Of a stretch of DNA of 64,000 bases, positions 1 through 10,785 are shown one piece after another; the stretch's first letter is position 1; each line of letters starts with the position of its first letter. Source of the stretch: Prorocentrum cordatum (Eukaryota; Sar; Dinophyceae; Prorocentrales; Prorocentraceae); the NCBI GenBank assembly GCA_963575745.1, contig CAUYUJ010009447.1, forward strand, positions 424,232-488,231, read 5' to 3'. The notes beneath the pieces are model-generated. The model was given only the letters and a program-made list of their open reading frames with translations, was not told the DNA's origin and made no database searches. A program made the translations under genes and the position numbers.

Positions 1-426
1 CCAGCAATACATTCGCGCTCTCCGGAATGTATTGCACGCCCCAAATGTATTGCAACCCCACAAATCTATGGCACCGAATCAATTGCATCACCCCCTTGTC
101 GCTGGACCCACTTTTGGGTGAACCTGATTTTGGGCGAAGGAAAAGTAGCCACCCAAAATACCCCAAAATGATACATATATATATATATATAATAAACGCC
201 CCCAGACTATATTTTTGGACTCTTTTTGAAAACACCTCTTGTAGAGGGACAGGCCCGACTTCACCGTACGTCCCCGCGGCGCCCTCGCGGCCTGCGCGGT
301 GGCGAGGGCAGGTGCGCGTCGCGCGGGGCGGCCGCGGCCAAGCGCCCCGCGGCACCCGCATCCGTGCGGACGCGGCCCGGGAGCCTGGCCCACGGCCTCC
401 TGCCCTCCCCCTTCGCCTGCGGCGAG
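1..426. other. Non-coding flank with one end of a TIR element
   Basis: No gene is seen. A short AT microsatellite lies at about 174-192. Positions 241-261 read as the right end of the 158-bp inverted-repeat element described at 39526 (a GTAGAGGGACA motif followed by GCCCGACTT). The matching left end was not found, so this is probably a truncated copy. From about 262 the DNA is very GC-rich. Confidence 0.45.
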
Positions 427-895
427 CTCAGATGGTGAGCGTTTTTTGCACTCGGAGTTCCGACACCGGGCGGAAGGGGGGGGGGGATGGACGGGCCCCC
501 CTTCAGCAAAACGTGGTCTAGTGAAGACGACCTCGGGCCCGAACCTGGCGGGCGCAAGCCTCGAACATGAGGGCCGCAGCGCCCTCTCGAGAACCGAAAA
601 CGGACAATTCACTAATCAACGTGTCAAGGTGGGGGTTCTGTCCACCCCCGAGAGTTTTGACACCGGGCTCAGATGGTGAGCGTTTTTTATAGCCGGAGTT
701 TCGACACCGGGCGGAAGGGGGGGGAGGACAAACCTCCCTTTAGTAAACCTCCCCTTGGTGAAAACGGCCTGGGACCGAAACCGACGGACCTGGACACGCA
801 AGAATGACGGCCGCGACGCCCTATCGTGAACCGAAAACGGCCAATTCCTTAGTCGACGTGTCAGGGTAGGAGGTCTATCCACCTCCGAAAGGGGA
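427..895. repeat. Tandem pair of a dispersed ~240-bp repeat
   Basis: Two diverged copies lie head to tail (427-667 and 668-about 895). Both begin CTCAGATGGTGAGCG, carry GACACCGGGCGGAAGG and a G-run, then ACCGAAAACGG, and end near a GTGTCA/GG/TCCACC segment. A third copy without the first part is at 41689-41893. It is non-coding and of unknown class. Open frames across it are not conserved between copies. Confidence 0.7.
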
Positions 896-1389
896 TGGGG
901 AGGGGGGGGATCTGGCTCTGGACCTCTGCTTAGTGCGACTGCTGGCAGCAGTGCGTCCTGTGAGGGGAGGCTCCACCTGCTCGAAACAGGCGCCCAAAAA
1001 ACACCCTAGATCCACTCCATTGGGGGGGGAGGGGGGGGGCGAGGGCTCGCGCCGATCGGCAAAACAATTAATACAGAACGATCACATGGCGATGGAGTCG
1101 GCGCTTCTTGTTTTGTGGTTCCTGACGCTGCGTGGATCGTTCGACTTTGAACGATCGTGATCGTGCCTTCCCCGTAACGCTGATCGTACGACGCCTACCG
1201 ATTGTGAGCCACTGTGCCACTGGCGGCGTTCCATCTTGAACGCTGGCGCTGGGGAGCCTTCGTCTGTTGCCACGCCCTTGGCTCCCCTTTTCCATCGACT
1301 GCTATGTCTTGTTTCACTCCCTTCCACCTTCCACCCGAATACCACTCCCACGCCTGACCACCTTCTGGAACCAGGCCAGCGGATCCAGT
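896..1389. other. No gene seen; G-rich then unique sequence
   Basis: Positions 896-1040 hold several G-runs of 7 to 10 bases. The remainder is unremarkable and lacks a credible exon or a known repeat. Confidence 0.4.
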
Positions 1390-1660
1390 CTCTCGTTTTC
1401 TCTCTCACACTCTCTCTCTCTCTCCCTCTCTGAATATCTCTGTCCCTCTCTCTCTCTCGTTGTTTGTTTTCTTTCTCTCTATCTCTTGCTTTCTCTCTCT
1501 CTCTCTCTCCCTCTCTCTCCCTATGCCTCTCCAGTTCACGCGCACATTATATCGTTATCGTTTCTCCCATCATCCCCTCTATCTCTATATTTCCCTCTCT
1601 CTCTCTGCCTCTCTCTCTCTCTCTTTCTCTCCTCTCCCCCATATGAGCCCTCAAATTACG
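1390..1660 (+). repeat. CT-rich microsatellite tract
   Basis: An imperfect (CT)n/(CTCTCTC)n tract dominates this stretch. It produces spurious Ser/Leu-rich reading frames. A second short CT tract is at about 2852-2889. Confidence 0.85.
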
Positions 1661-2470
1661 CGTATACAAACACAGCTGTATGTAATATAGGTGTTCCCTA
1701 AGACAGATGTTGCTTCTCTCCCACACTGTCTCTCACTCTTGTTCTACGAAGTCTCTGTATGTTTTTTTTTCCTATGTACGTCTTGGTATCAGCGTTATGA
1801 GCGTTTTTTTATATGGTAGCCTCCCTCTGTCCTTACGTGCACGTACATGCTAGCGAAACTATATGTATATATACACATATATATATATATACACGGATTG
1901 GGCAGCGTTGGAGCCTCACACAATGCACCTTTCTCCTCAGCATTTCAACAGAAAGAGGAGATCCCGTGTAAACGAAAAGAAAGCACGTCAACGGGGTGAC
2001 AATGCAAGGGGCTGTCAAACTTTGCAGCAAAACGTCCTCCAATGACAACATCCGGCCTATGCAACATGACTCCAAAACATCACGTTGCGAAGCGCGGCAT
2101 TACGTGTCTTTGCTACGTGCAAGCCTGAATAGGCGTGTGTCCCACTCATGTTCCTGATTCTCCCCCCCCGCCTACCCTCCTATCTCTCGCCCTCCCTTCT
2201 CACTTCACCTTTAATCCTATCCCTGTCACTACTTGTCATCTTCATCTGCATCTTCAGGCTCCCTTTCTTACTCTTCTTGCTGCTCACGCACCTCCTCCTA
2301 TTCATCCCTAGTGCCTCCACCTATGTCCCCCTCATCATAAGTTTTCTCCTCCCCTCCCTCCTCATCCTCACCCTCCTCGCTCCCTACTGCCAGCCGTCTC
2401 CATTTCCTCCCCCGACTTGCTCGGGCTCTCATGATGTGTGATTCGGCCGTGATGGGCTGTCTTAGCGGAG
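1661..2470. other. No gene seen; AT microsatellite and CT-rich DNA
   Basis: An AT/GTAT microsatellite is at about 1859-1893 and pyrimidine-rich sequence at 2150-2400. Frames here are Leu/Pro/Ser-rich low complexity. No conserved protein motif was recognised. Confidence 0.45.
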
Positions 2471-2652
2471 CGAACAATGATATAAACATAAAAACTCGGA
2501 GGTCCGCGCGGACTTCTCGGATCGGCGCTGGACCCCCTCCCTGGCGAGCGGAGCGCGCCAGGGGCGGCGCGGGAGGCGCCGCCAGGGGGGTCCAGCGCGG
2601 ATCCGAGGAATCCGCGCGGACCTCCGAGTTTTTATGCTTATGTCATTGTTCG
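2471..2652. repeat. Foldback element (GC-rich hairpin family), copy 1
   Basis: The whole 182 bp is a long inverted repeat. The left arm starts CGAACAATGATATAAACAT and continues through AACTCGGAGGTCCGCGCGG. The right arm is its near-exact reverse complement and ends CATTGTTCG. A smaller GC-rich hairpin forms the tip. The core GCGCGGA-Y-T-nCTCGGATC recurs at 3155-3301, 31681-31791, 41909-42017 and 63710-63798, so this is a small dispersed family. No coding capacity. Confidence 0.8.
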
Positions 2653-3154
2653 TTCCCTTATGTCTTGGGTATCCTCGAGCGCGCTCATGAAGGCTTCGGA
2701 GGATCCCCTTGGGGCCCTCGTTGGGGCACTGTTGGGTCCTCTTTCAATCCCCTTCGGCTGCCCTTCGGCTCTCTGGGCCGTTTTGGGGGCCTCCTGGAAT
2801 CGGTTTGGAGGCAATGTCATGTGGGTTGCTTGGGGGTCATGTTTTTGCCACATTGCTCTCTCTTTCTCGCTCTCTCTCTCTCTCTCTCTGGTTTTTCGGA
2901 GGCCCTGTTTGAGCCATCTTGGGCCAAAACGCCTGCGAAGAACAAACATCATTGAAAGACAGTGGTTGGATGAACGGTTCTTTTTGGGTACCTGGTGCTC
3001 TCTGACCGGCTGGGGGAACAGAAAGATGTTGAGGAGAAGGAGGAGGACGAGCAGTGGGGATGGAGAAGACAACGGGAATATGTGTGGACCAACCTCGTCG
3101 CTGTATGACGCGCTGACCAGAAAAGGGAAGAGGGGAATACCATCCTGCATACAC

Positions 3155-3301
3155 GCACTTCCGGAGGTCCGTGAGGATCTTGGATCTGTGCTGAACCCCC
3201 CCTTCCCTGGCGCGCGGAGCACGGCAGGGGCGGCGCCTGAGGCGCCGCCGGGGGGCCCCAGCGCAGATCCAAGCAATCCGAACGGTGACCTCCGAAAATG
3301 C
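3155..3301. repeat. Foldback element, copy 2
   Basis: The arms GCACTTCCGGAGGTCC and GGTGACCTCCGAAAATGC are imperfect inverted repeats enclosing the same core as copy 1: GGATCTTGGATCTG on the left and CAGATCCAAG on the right, with an inner GGCGCC-rich hairpin. It is more diverged than the copy at 2471. Confidence 0.75.
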
Positions 3302-3510
3302 TTACAAGTATCTTGTTCCTCGAGACCATCGAGGAAAGGGGCGAGACAGCCGACTCTGGTCGATGGCGAGCGCGCGTGTGCTCCCTGTCTCTGTTTTTCG
3401 TCGCGCAGCGCGAGCGCCAACAAAGCGGGCGGCTACGTGCGCTGCGTGCCTGACCTATTGACTCGCCAGCCTCCCCGTGTCGGCATCGGTCTTACTAAGT
3501 ACCCCAGCTA

Positions 3511-3703
3511 ATCGGGGGCGGCCATGAGGGGGGCGTCCAAAAGGGGGGGAGCAAAGCATTGCCAGAGGCACGTGCGCGGCCCCAGGGTGGGCCGGGGACG
3601 TATTGAAATAAGAAGAGGCGCGATCACATCTCGGGAGATCTCATGGCCCCGGCCATGATGTCCACCCCTCCTAGTCATCACCCCCCATCTTGGCCGCCCC
3701 CGA
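3511..3703. mobile_element. Non-autonomous TIR element, GGGGGCGGCC family, copy 1
   Basis: The terminal inverted repeats are ATCGGGGGCGGCC and GGCCGCCCCCGA. The four bases GCTA occur immediately outside both ends and may be a target duplication. The 193-bp body has no open frame with recognisable motifs. A second copy, split by a nested insertion, lies at 14832-15202 and shares internal blocks such as GGGGGGCGTCC, GTGCGCGGCCC and AAGAAGAGG. Superfamily unknown. Confidence 0.7.
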
Positions 3704-4546
3704 GCTAGATCGGCCTCAGGCCCACTACGCGCCAGAACCATCCTTGCGCGGCGGTGGGGCGCTGAGCGGCCCTCCGAAGCAGCGCAGGCGCCAGAGGCCC
3801 GAGGCAGAACCTCTGAGGGCCTGGGGCCAGGCGCGCCGCGGGGGGGGGGGGGGGGGCTGGAGAGGCGCGCGGCGAGGAGGGAGGGAGGCGGAGGGAGCGT
3901 GGACCGGCGGAATCAGGGGGCAGGTCGGACGCGGGACCGAGGGTTCAGGGCTTCGAGCTTCTCTGCCCGCAGCGGCCGACCGTCCAAGGCAAAGCTGCCG
4001 CCCCTTCGGCAGGCTTGATTTGGGGATCTTCTCGCCGACCCGATCAACCCTGCCGATGGTGCAGAATTTGCAACAACTTCCCACCCCCGGCCGAAGAGCC
4101 GGCGACCTCCCAAACTAAAAGCGTTTAGGCTACAGGAGAACTGCCTGAATTCTCAAGTCCGACATGCGCCGCAAAGCAAAGGAAGTGCAGGAGCTGCCAG
4201 GCACGTCCCGGCGGCCGGCCGGCCCTTGAGTCATCATACTTTGTCGTTGAGTTTACGCTGGCGACGCCGAAGCAGCCCCTGCGCGCTCCTATAGCGAGCC
4301 CAGCTGCGCTGGCGTGCGCACATCGAGATCGAGTCAATGTGCTCCTATGTTTCGATCTCAAAGGGGCCGCATGGCGAGACGCGGCACGAGGGACCAACGC
4401 GGCGGGCGCCGGCGGGTCGCGCGCGCGCGTGCGGAGGTCTCCAGGATCGTCCCAGGCGTCCCCAGCGCGTCTCTGATCGTCCCAGAAGGTCCCAAGCTTA
4501 CCAGCCTCGAACGCATCCCTATCACTAAGATTGACACGCCAAAAGG
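3704..4546. other. No gene seen; GC-rich unique sequence
   Basis: Gly/Arg-rich frames run across G-tracts near 3840. No exon-like segment with a family motif or matching splice sites was found. Confidence 0.35.
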
Positions 4547-4607
4547 CGATGACAATCTTAGGGATTCGCCCTCAAAAAAAAAGAGGGAATCCCTAAGATT
4601 GGCATCG
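4547..4607. repeat. Short foldback with A9 loop
   Basis: The left arm is CGATGACAATCTTAGGGATT plus CGCCCTC, the loop is nine A, and the right arm GAGGGAATCCCTAAGATTGG plus CATCG pairs with it apart from a few mismatches. It would form a strong hairpin of about 24 bp. No second copy was seen. Confidence 0.7.
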
Positions 4608-5278
4608 TGATGAGGAGGTGCCCAGCATAGGGATAGGGATATGTTCCAGGCTGGTAACAATCGCGCCCATGGCGTCCCACAGGTGTTTTTTCCGCGTCGG
4701 AGAGGCATGGGGCGCAATCAGGGACTCAAAAAGTTGCCGGGTTTAGGGTGTTGATTTCGTCGAGGATCACAGGGAGCTGATCGTTGAGTCGCGACTCCCC
4801 AAAGCGGGGGAAGGCAGCGCAAGTCTGCCATGGCGACCCGGTCTGGCTACCTGCTGAAGCATCTGAGAGAGGCCCTGTCCTTCGTGGACTTCCTCACGGA
4901 AATGCAGTGGGTGGGCAGATTCACAACGAGGCGCTAGGGAATCTAGGGCCCACAAGAGCGAGAAGACGTCAACAGACTGGACGTGTCATACAGCGGCGCG
5001 ATGCTCACATCCTGCCTACCCCGGCACCCCACTGCATAGGAAGACACGCGCTCTGGCGCACGCAAGACAGCGGGGAGGGCCGCGTAGAGCAGGACGGAGC
5101 AGGGAGGAGCAGCGAGGAGCACGTGGGATGAGCAGCAGGTATGAGGCACAGCGCAGGAGCGCGCGGAGGCCCCCGGGAGAAGCGCGCGACATCGCTTCGG
5201 AGTGTCGGGGGTCGCCTGAGGGCGCGCGGCGGCCCCGCGAAGCGCGCGCCGCTCTCGAGCGGGCGCAGCGTGGGCGGA
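4608..5278. other. No gene seen
   Basis: This is mixed unique sequence. Reading frames on both strands are Arg/Ala/Pro-rich as expected from base composition. No motif was recognised. Confidence 0.35.
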
Positions 5279-5500
5279 ATGTGCACCGCACCACATTCTT
5301 CGTGGACGATCGTGGGGGACTCAGACCAGCCGCGCGGGTGGGATGTGCCCCGCGCCACGTTTTGAATGCAGGACCGCGAGGCGCCAGGAACCAACTGCCT
5401 TCGGCGGCGCGCGCGGGGTGTGGCCCGAGCCACATTTTCAGTGGAGCGAGATTCGGGATTAGCTTCGCATGGCGATGCGCACCGCGCCACACTTTGAGTG
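5279..5500. repeat. Short irregular tandem repeat
   Basis: Four diverged units carry the core ATGYGCMCCGCGCCACRTTTT at about 5279, 5342, 5417 and 5474, spaced 57 to 75 bp apart. The long frames on the minus strand are repeat products and have no supporting motif. Confidence 0.55.
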
Positions 5501-6944
5501 GTGAGTCGTGTGTAGCTTAAGAATTAGTCCATCAGGAGCGGTTGTGAGGGTAAGTGTTTGTTTTAGGACTTACATGAAGATCGACAAAGGTTGTTCAGGG
5601 TGTAAGGCTTAGGCTTTAGGGACGGGAGGTAGCGTGGACCTAGGGAGGGAAGCAAGGGGGCCCGGGAAGGCGGGCACGGTCGGACGCGGCTGGGGAGAGG
5701 ACGGCCGGAAGGAGAGAGGGAGAGAGGGAATGGCGGTAGAGGAGAAGAGAGGCCAGAGCACGGAGGAACGAGGGTGTAGGATGAGGGGGGAGATGAGAAG
5801 AAGTTGAGGAGGGATGAAGCAGAACGGCGGAGTGGAGTACAGGAGGAAGTGGGAGAAGTGGAAGTAGTAGGGAGGGAGGAAGTTGGAGGCAACATGGTGA
5901 GCAGGTGGGGAAAGGTAGGATGGGGAGGGGAGAGTGGGGACTGACAAGGCAGGTGCGCTCGCACCACATCTGACGTCCTATCTCTCCCTCCCATTCCTTC
6001 CCATTGCGCTGATGTGTTGTATATCCGCGGACGCGTCTCATGGCCGACCTGGAACTTCAACAACAAGACCCCATGGTGTTATGCGCAGTCGGAAGAGGGC
6101 AACTGTGACCAGGAGGATGGGCAGGAAGACAAGGAGGATGCGGCAGGACGAGGACGAGGACGAATAGCAGCACCACGAGCAAGCACTGGAGCGGAAGGAG
6201 CGGGAAGGGCAGGGGGACCAGGGGAAGCCAGAGGAGGGGAAATGGGGGGGCGACGACAATTTCATTTTTTTGGGGGGGGGTGGGGGGGCGACGACTATGA
6301 AAAGGACTCGGGTCCGGAATAGTGGCCCGCACTGGGGCGAGAGCACCGCTCGGAACGACGGGAGCCGAGCGCGGATCCTACAATGAGGCCAACGCTGCAC
6401 CGGCAACACCGTCTTGAGACCCCGAAAGCAACAATCCTGCAACACAGGGAATACGATAGAACAACACATTGTCAGACACACGGTGCTTTCGACCGAAAAA
6501 AAAAACGGAAAGGGGGCGGGGTGCCCAGAAGGCGTCTGCGGAGGATAGAGGGGCGTAGCATTCAGATTGAGAAAATGTTGAGGGATGGCGGAGAGGGAAG
6601 GGGGCAGAGCGGGGTAAAGAAGGACGGACGGAAGAGAGAGGTGGGAGGACGAAGCAGGGGTAGGAGGGAGGCACAAATAATGACAGATGGAGGGAGGAGG
6701 GGAGAGGGACAGAGGACGTGACATGAAGGAAGGAACCAGAGGAGGCAGTAGTATGATAATTCGCCGGCCCAACGGGCCAGGGCGTGCTAAGATCTCCGGT
6801 AACTGGTTAACAGTATTAACAGTATTTCTAGTTCGCGCGCGCGGGGCGGCCCCTGGGGGTCCCCCGGCGAAAAGTACCCCGACCAACGCCCGGTCGCCGC
6901 CCGACCAAGTCTACTCAGAGATGGTTTTCCTTCTGGGTGCGGCC
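5501..6944. other. Purine-rich low-complexity DNA, no gene
   Basis: Positions 5620-5930 and 6100-6720 are dominated by GGA/GAG-type purine sequence on the plus strand with G-runs at 6240-6290. The long frames (Pro/Ser/Leu on the minus strand, Arg/Gly/Glu on the plus strand) follow from composition. No exon was identified. Confidence 0.45.
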
Positions 6945-7575
6945 TCTCAGGCTCCCCAGAGCGCGCTCAGAGTGCCCCAAGAGGCCCCCAAGACTGCCCA
7001 AGAGGCCCCCGAGACGCCCAAAGAGCGCTCGAAGACGCCGAAGATGACCCCAAGACGGCCCAAAAGGCCCCCAAGACAGCCCAAGAGGCCTCCAAGACGC
7101 CCCAAGAGCCTTCCAAGAGGCCTCTGAAGAGAGCCCCAAGAGGCCAAAATCGTTGATTTTTATTGGTTTTTTTCGATGTTTTCTGTGTTCTGGCTTTTTC
7201 GGCTTCCGGACGCTCCAAGACGGCCCAAGAGGCCCCCAAGACCGCTCCAAGACGGCCCACGAAGCTCCCAAGACGGCGCCGAAACGACCCAAGAGAGCCC
7301 TCAAGACGGCCCAAGTGCCGCCCAAGACGGACCAAGAGGCCCCAAGACGGGCCCAAGAGGGACTCAGGAGGGATACCGAGAACTCAAAAATGGAGCCCTC
7401 CGTCCCAGAAGGCGCCCAGGAGGTCCCAAAGAGGCCCCAAGAGGCCTCCAAGAGGCCCCAAGATGTCGCCAAGAGGCCCCAGGAGACTCCCAGGAGGCCC
7501 AAAAGAAGCCCCAGAAGGCTTCAAACATGTCTCCCAGGCGCCCCCGAACGGCCTCTCAACAGACCCCAAGAGGCC
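6945..7575 (+). repeat. Degenerate CCAAGAGGCCCC repeat tract, copy A
   Basis: The tract consists of 11-13-base degenerate units of the form CCAAGASGSCCC, interrupted at about 7140-7210. The same low-complexity family occurs at 12690-12960, 17530-17650, 18595-18660, 26190-26410 and 51770-52330. It gives overlapping Pro/Arg/Lys and Gly/Leu frames that should not be called genes. Confidence 0.75.
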
Positions 7576-8605
7576 CCCCAAAGAAGCATCTTGACGACGA
7601 CTCTATTTCGCCCCATCGAGAGACGACCCCCAGGGAACTGCTTCACCATCAAAACTCCCCACGCAACGCGTCCGAACGACACCCGCCCCCAAGAGCGCAA
7701 CATGGGCAACGAACACACAGACAAAAACCAACGATGCCATATCACGGGCCGGCGGAATGAGCGAAGCGATTCAATAATGAAAAAGAGTCGGGAAAGCCGA
7801 AGAAGGAAGGGGCCATCAGCATCGAGGAGCAAAGAAGTAGGAGTCAGAAAAAAAAAGAGCGGGCAGGAACAGGACTGAGGCATGAAGAGGAGGGGAGGAC
7901 CAGATACGGGAGGAGCCGAGAGGGTGGATGACACAGGAGGGATTGATGCAGAGGAGGGGCTTAAGCAGGATGGACAAGGAATCAAGACTTCGCTGGCCCA
8001 AAGGGCCACGGGCGTGCTAGTTTTCTCAAACCGACAGCCTCGGGTATGGGTGTCTATTCCGCGCGCGAAAGGGCGATCCTGGGGACCCACCCTCTAGGAC
8101 CTCGACAGGGCCCCCCAAAAAACCGTCAAAGGGCCCAATAACGGCCCCAAAGCGGGGATCACCGGGAGGCAGGTGACCAGATTCCCCCAAGACGCTCCGA
8201 CAGCCCACGGATGGATTCTCAATTGCCTGATCGTGCTTTCGGGCTTCCACGGCGAGACTTGGGTCGGGGCATGCTCCATTGAGTGCGGCACCAAGTCTCC
8301 CGAACGACCGCTTCTCCCCCGCGCGAGCTTCACACGCCAGGTTTGGTCAGTGGGGGTAGGCTCCAACAGGGCTCCAAGACAACCCTAGGAGACCCCAAGA
8401 CAGCCCGCAAAGAACGCCAACGAGCCCCTAAGAAGCTCCTGAGAGGCATCTGGTTAGCTCTATGGAGGTCCCTGTTAGATACATATATATATATACACAC
8501 ACATCCGTACATCTATATATACACAGATAGATAGATAGCCACAAAGGGATGCCCAAAGTCACCCAAGATGACAAGAGCCAACAAAAAAACAAACACCTGT
8601 GCTTT
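7576..8605. other. No gene seen; flank of the Penelope-like element
   Basis: This is mixed sequence with a short poly-A/purine part near 7845 and a compound AT/CA/GATA microsatellite at about 8482-8542. Nothing coding was recognised. Confidence 0.4.
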
Positions 8606-9219
8606 GATGACTTCGTTTCTTTCTGCCTCTGTTGCTCTGCGAACTCCAGCTAGCTTCTCGACCCCAGCCCAGCGCTGGCTACAGGAGGGCCACAACAGAG
8701 CCCCGAGAAGGCCCCAGCACTCAATGAGGGCCCCAGGAGGGCTGCAACCGAGCCCAAAGGGGCCCCAAGAGCGGCCCTGCAGCGGAGGCCACTGGGAGGG
8801 AGGTGCCGAAATGGCCCCAATGCAGCCCCAACTGGCCACCAGCATGACCCATACTGACATTGGAAGGTTCTGCTCTCGGTGTTTTGACTTGCGCCCTTAA
8901 GCTACGAAGAACCATCGCAATAACCGACACAGTGGAGAACAAGGAATAAACCGTGATTGCCATGGGCAGGACAATCGCGTTTACCTGGCGGGAGTGCCCG
9001 GGAAAAAACACGGGGACCTGCGCAAACCACCAGGCATCTGGAAAGAACTCTGGCAAATACCGATCGGTTCGCCGGAAAACCTTGAACGATAATCACGATT
9101 ATGATACCAGTTTGGTGAGGAAGCCGCCGAGAACCTATATGAAAAAGCAAGATCATTCACCGAACACCTGCCGAGCTTGAAAAACATACGAAGCCGATGA
9201 TATCTGCTTGACTATATAC
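8606..9219 (-). repeat. Downstream 614-bp direct repeat of the Penelope-like element
   Basis: It begins GATGACTTCGTTTC on the plus strand and ends GACTATATAC, exactly as the repeat at 11641-12254. Seen differences include 8738-8760, where GAGGGCCCCAGGAGGGCTGC replaces GAGGGGGTAAGGGGGGCTGC, and about 9085-9095. High similarity implies recent insertion or recent homogenisation. The inward-facing frame MSVWVML... found here is the same as the start of the polyprotein in the other repeat, but here it stops without reaching the reverse transcriptase. Confidence 0.85.
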
Positions 9220-9316
9220 GACGATAACAACGATAACGATAACAACGATAACAACGATAACGATAACGATAACAACGATAACAATGATCACAACGATCAC
9301 AACGATCACAACGATC
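9220..9316 (+). repeat. (AACGAT)n microsatellite at the 3' end of the element
   Basis: Near-perfect AACGATAACGAT units change to ATCACAACGATC units toward 9316. On the minus strand it follows the coding frame and 3' untranslated region and abuts the downstream direct repeat. The other direct repeat has no such tract on its outer side, so the tract belongs to the element's 3' part. Confidence 0.85.
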
Positions 9317-9606
9317 AATGCTTTTCTCCTGCTGTACTCGCTGGAAGTACGTGTCACGGGACAAAAAAGGCCCGCCCAGGACTCTGCCGACCCTGGGTGT
9401 GAACTCGCTGGCTAAGCTTGCTCGAGCCTGGAACTACGGAAGGCCCCTTGTCGTAACGGCGCCGGCGCCCTTTGTCGTAACGGCGGGGGCTGGCGTTACG
9501 GCGTTTTTGCTAATTAGGGCATGTCGTCGCTGCGTCCGGCATTTTGCTGCCAGAAAGGGTTATAAGGGTTATGGCCTCCTTCGGCCCCATCCATCCACCC
9601 AAAAAC

Positions 9607-10767
9607 TTATCTCCGCAGCATTATAATCTGCTGCAGTGCATCTTCGTACAAGCGTGCATTGAACCCTTTGAGTACACTGACAAGATGCGCATCCCCCAGG
9701 CGCCAGCTCACTCTCAACTGAACGCCGAGGCGGGGGCCCCAGATTCGATTCAGGCGCGCAATGACCCTACAAATTTGGGACTGGTGCCGCTGGGGAAAAT
9801 ACGGAAGAACAAGATACCGAATGGCACCTCTGGACTCCCCATCTCTGGAACGGCGGTGGGGGCGAGTAGTTCTGTCTGATTGCACCAGGTGATGGCCAGC
9901 TGCTCTGAGCTGGTCCATGAAGCGCGACGTGCAAATCTCTGCCTGGCTTTTCTGCTTACAGAGCCTGACGAAACGCGAAACTTGCGCCTGGGGCCACGCT
10001 CGATGCACTGAGGGGTGATGAAGGGAAAAGGGAGAGAGAGGGGTCCATTGAGAAGATGGCTTCGTGTGGATACCGAACTCTAGCCCGGCTCTGCCCTCAG
10101 ATTTACGTCCCCTGCGGATGTCCACGTCGAGGAACGTCGCACCATCGTGGCTGCGGGATTCGAGCTCCAGCTTGAACGGGCCCGATCTCTCGCGCATGGC
10201 ACACAGAAAGCCCATCGGGTCCTGACGGGGGCCGTCGAAGAAACATATAATATCGTCTTTGAACCTGAAGTAGCACAAGAGGCCCACAGACTCGCGATAC
10301 CCCGCGTCCTCGATGAACCATTTCTCTGCCATCTGAAAGAATGCCCCGTCACTTGCCTCTCCGGAATAAGCTAATCCCATGCCTGTCCCTCGGACGACGC
10401 GAAAGACAGGATCGTGGCCAGTAAGTTTGACGTACTGGTGCTTCATCACGAATCCAAGGGCATCCTTGAATCTATGCTTGGCTGCGCCTTCGAAGAACTT
10501 TCGGCACTCTTGGACCAATGATGGGTGTTCGCCTGACATAAAGTAGTCTTTGGTGTCAATGTTTAGAATCGTTGCTTGCTCACGCAGTCGAAGGCTTCTT
10601 ATCATCGCAACGAAATCACTTGAATCACGAATCAAATGCGGAATGCTCTTCAGGCATTTCCGCAGCTCCGTGGCAACGTACTTGTACATGGGTAGGAAGG
10701 GAGAGCGAGGAACGCTGCAATGAAGGATGCGCAAACCCACCTTCCCTGCGGGCTTGTGCGTCTTCAC
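9607..10767 (-). pseudogene. Penelope-like reverse transcriptase domain (C-terminal part)
   Basis: This 386-residue part holds the polymerase. It starts with the conserved KTHKP motif (residues 2-6). Motif A is NIDTKDYF (69-76, Asp71), motif B is GTGMGLAYSGEASDG (127-141), the catalytic motif is FKDD (169-172), and FLDVDI (212-217) follows. Then come TKPSSQW (235-241) and SLHHPSVH (248-255), typical of Penelope-like proteins. All three catalytic aspartates are present. The tail (about 318-386, from YLVLPYF) corresponds to the connector that usually leads into a GIY-YIG nuclease, but the frame ends first. The frame continues upstream in phase; five codons separate its first codon (GTG) from the in-frame TGA at 10783-10785. 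Function: reverse transcription of the element RNA. Present-day activity is doubtful because of the stop. Confidence 0.85.
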
Positions 10768-10785
10768 CGTCGCAGATAAATTTCA

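Noticed and set aside
8606-9219. Hammerhead ribozyme in the direct repeats of the Penelope-like element
   Set aside because: Known for some Penelope-like pseudo-LTRs, but I find no CTGATGA...GAAA core on either strand of the repeat.
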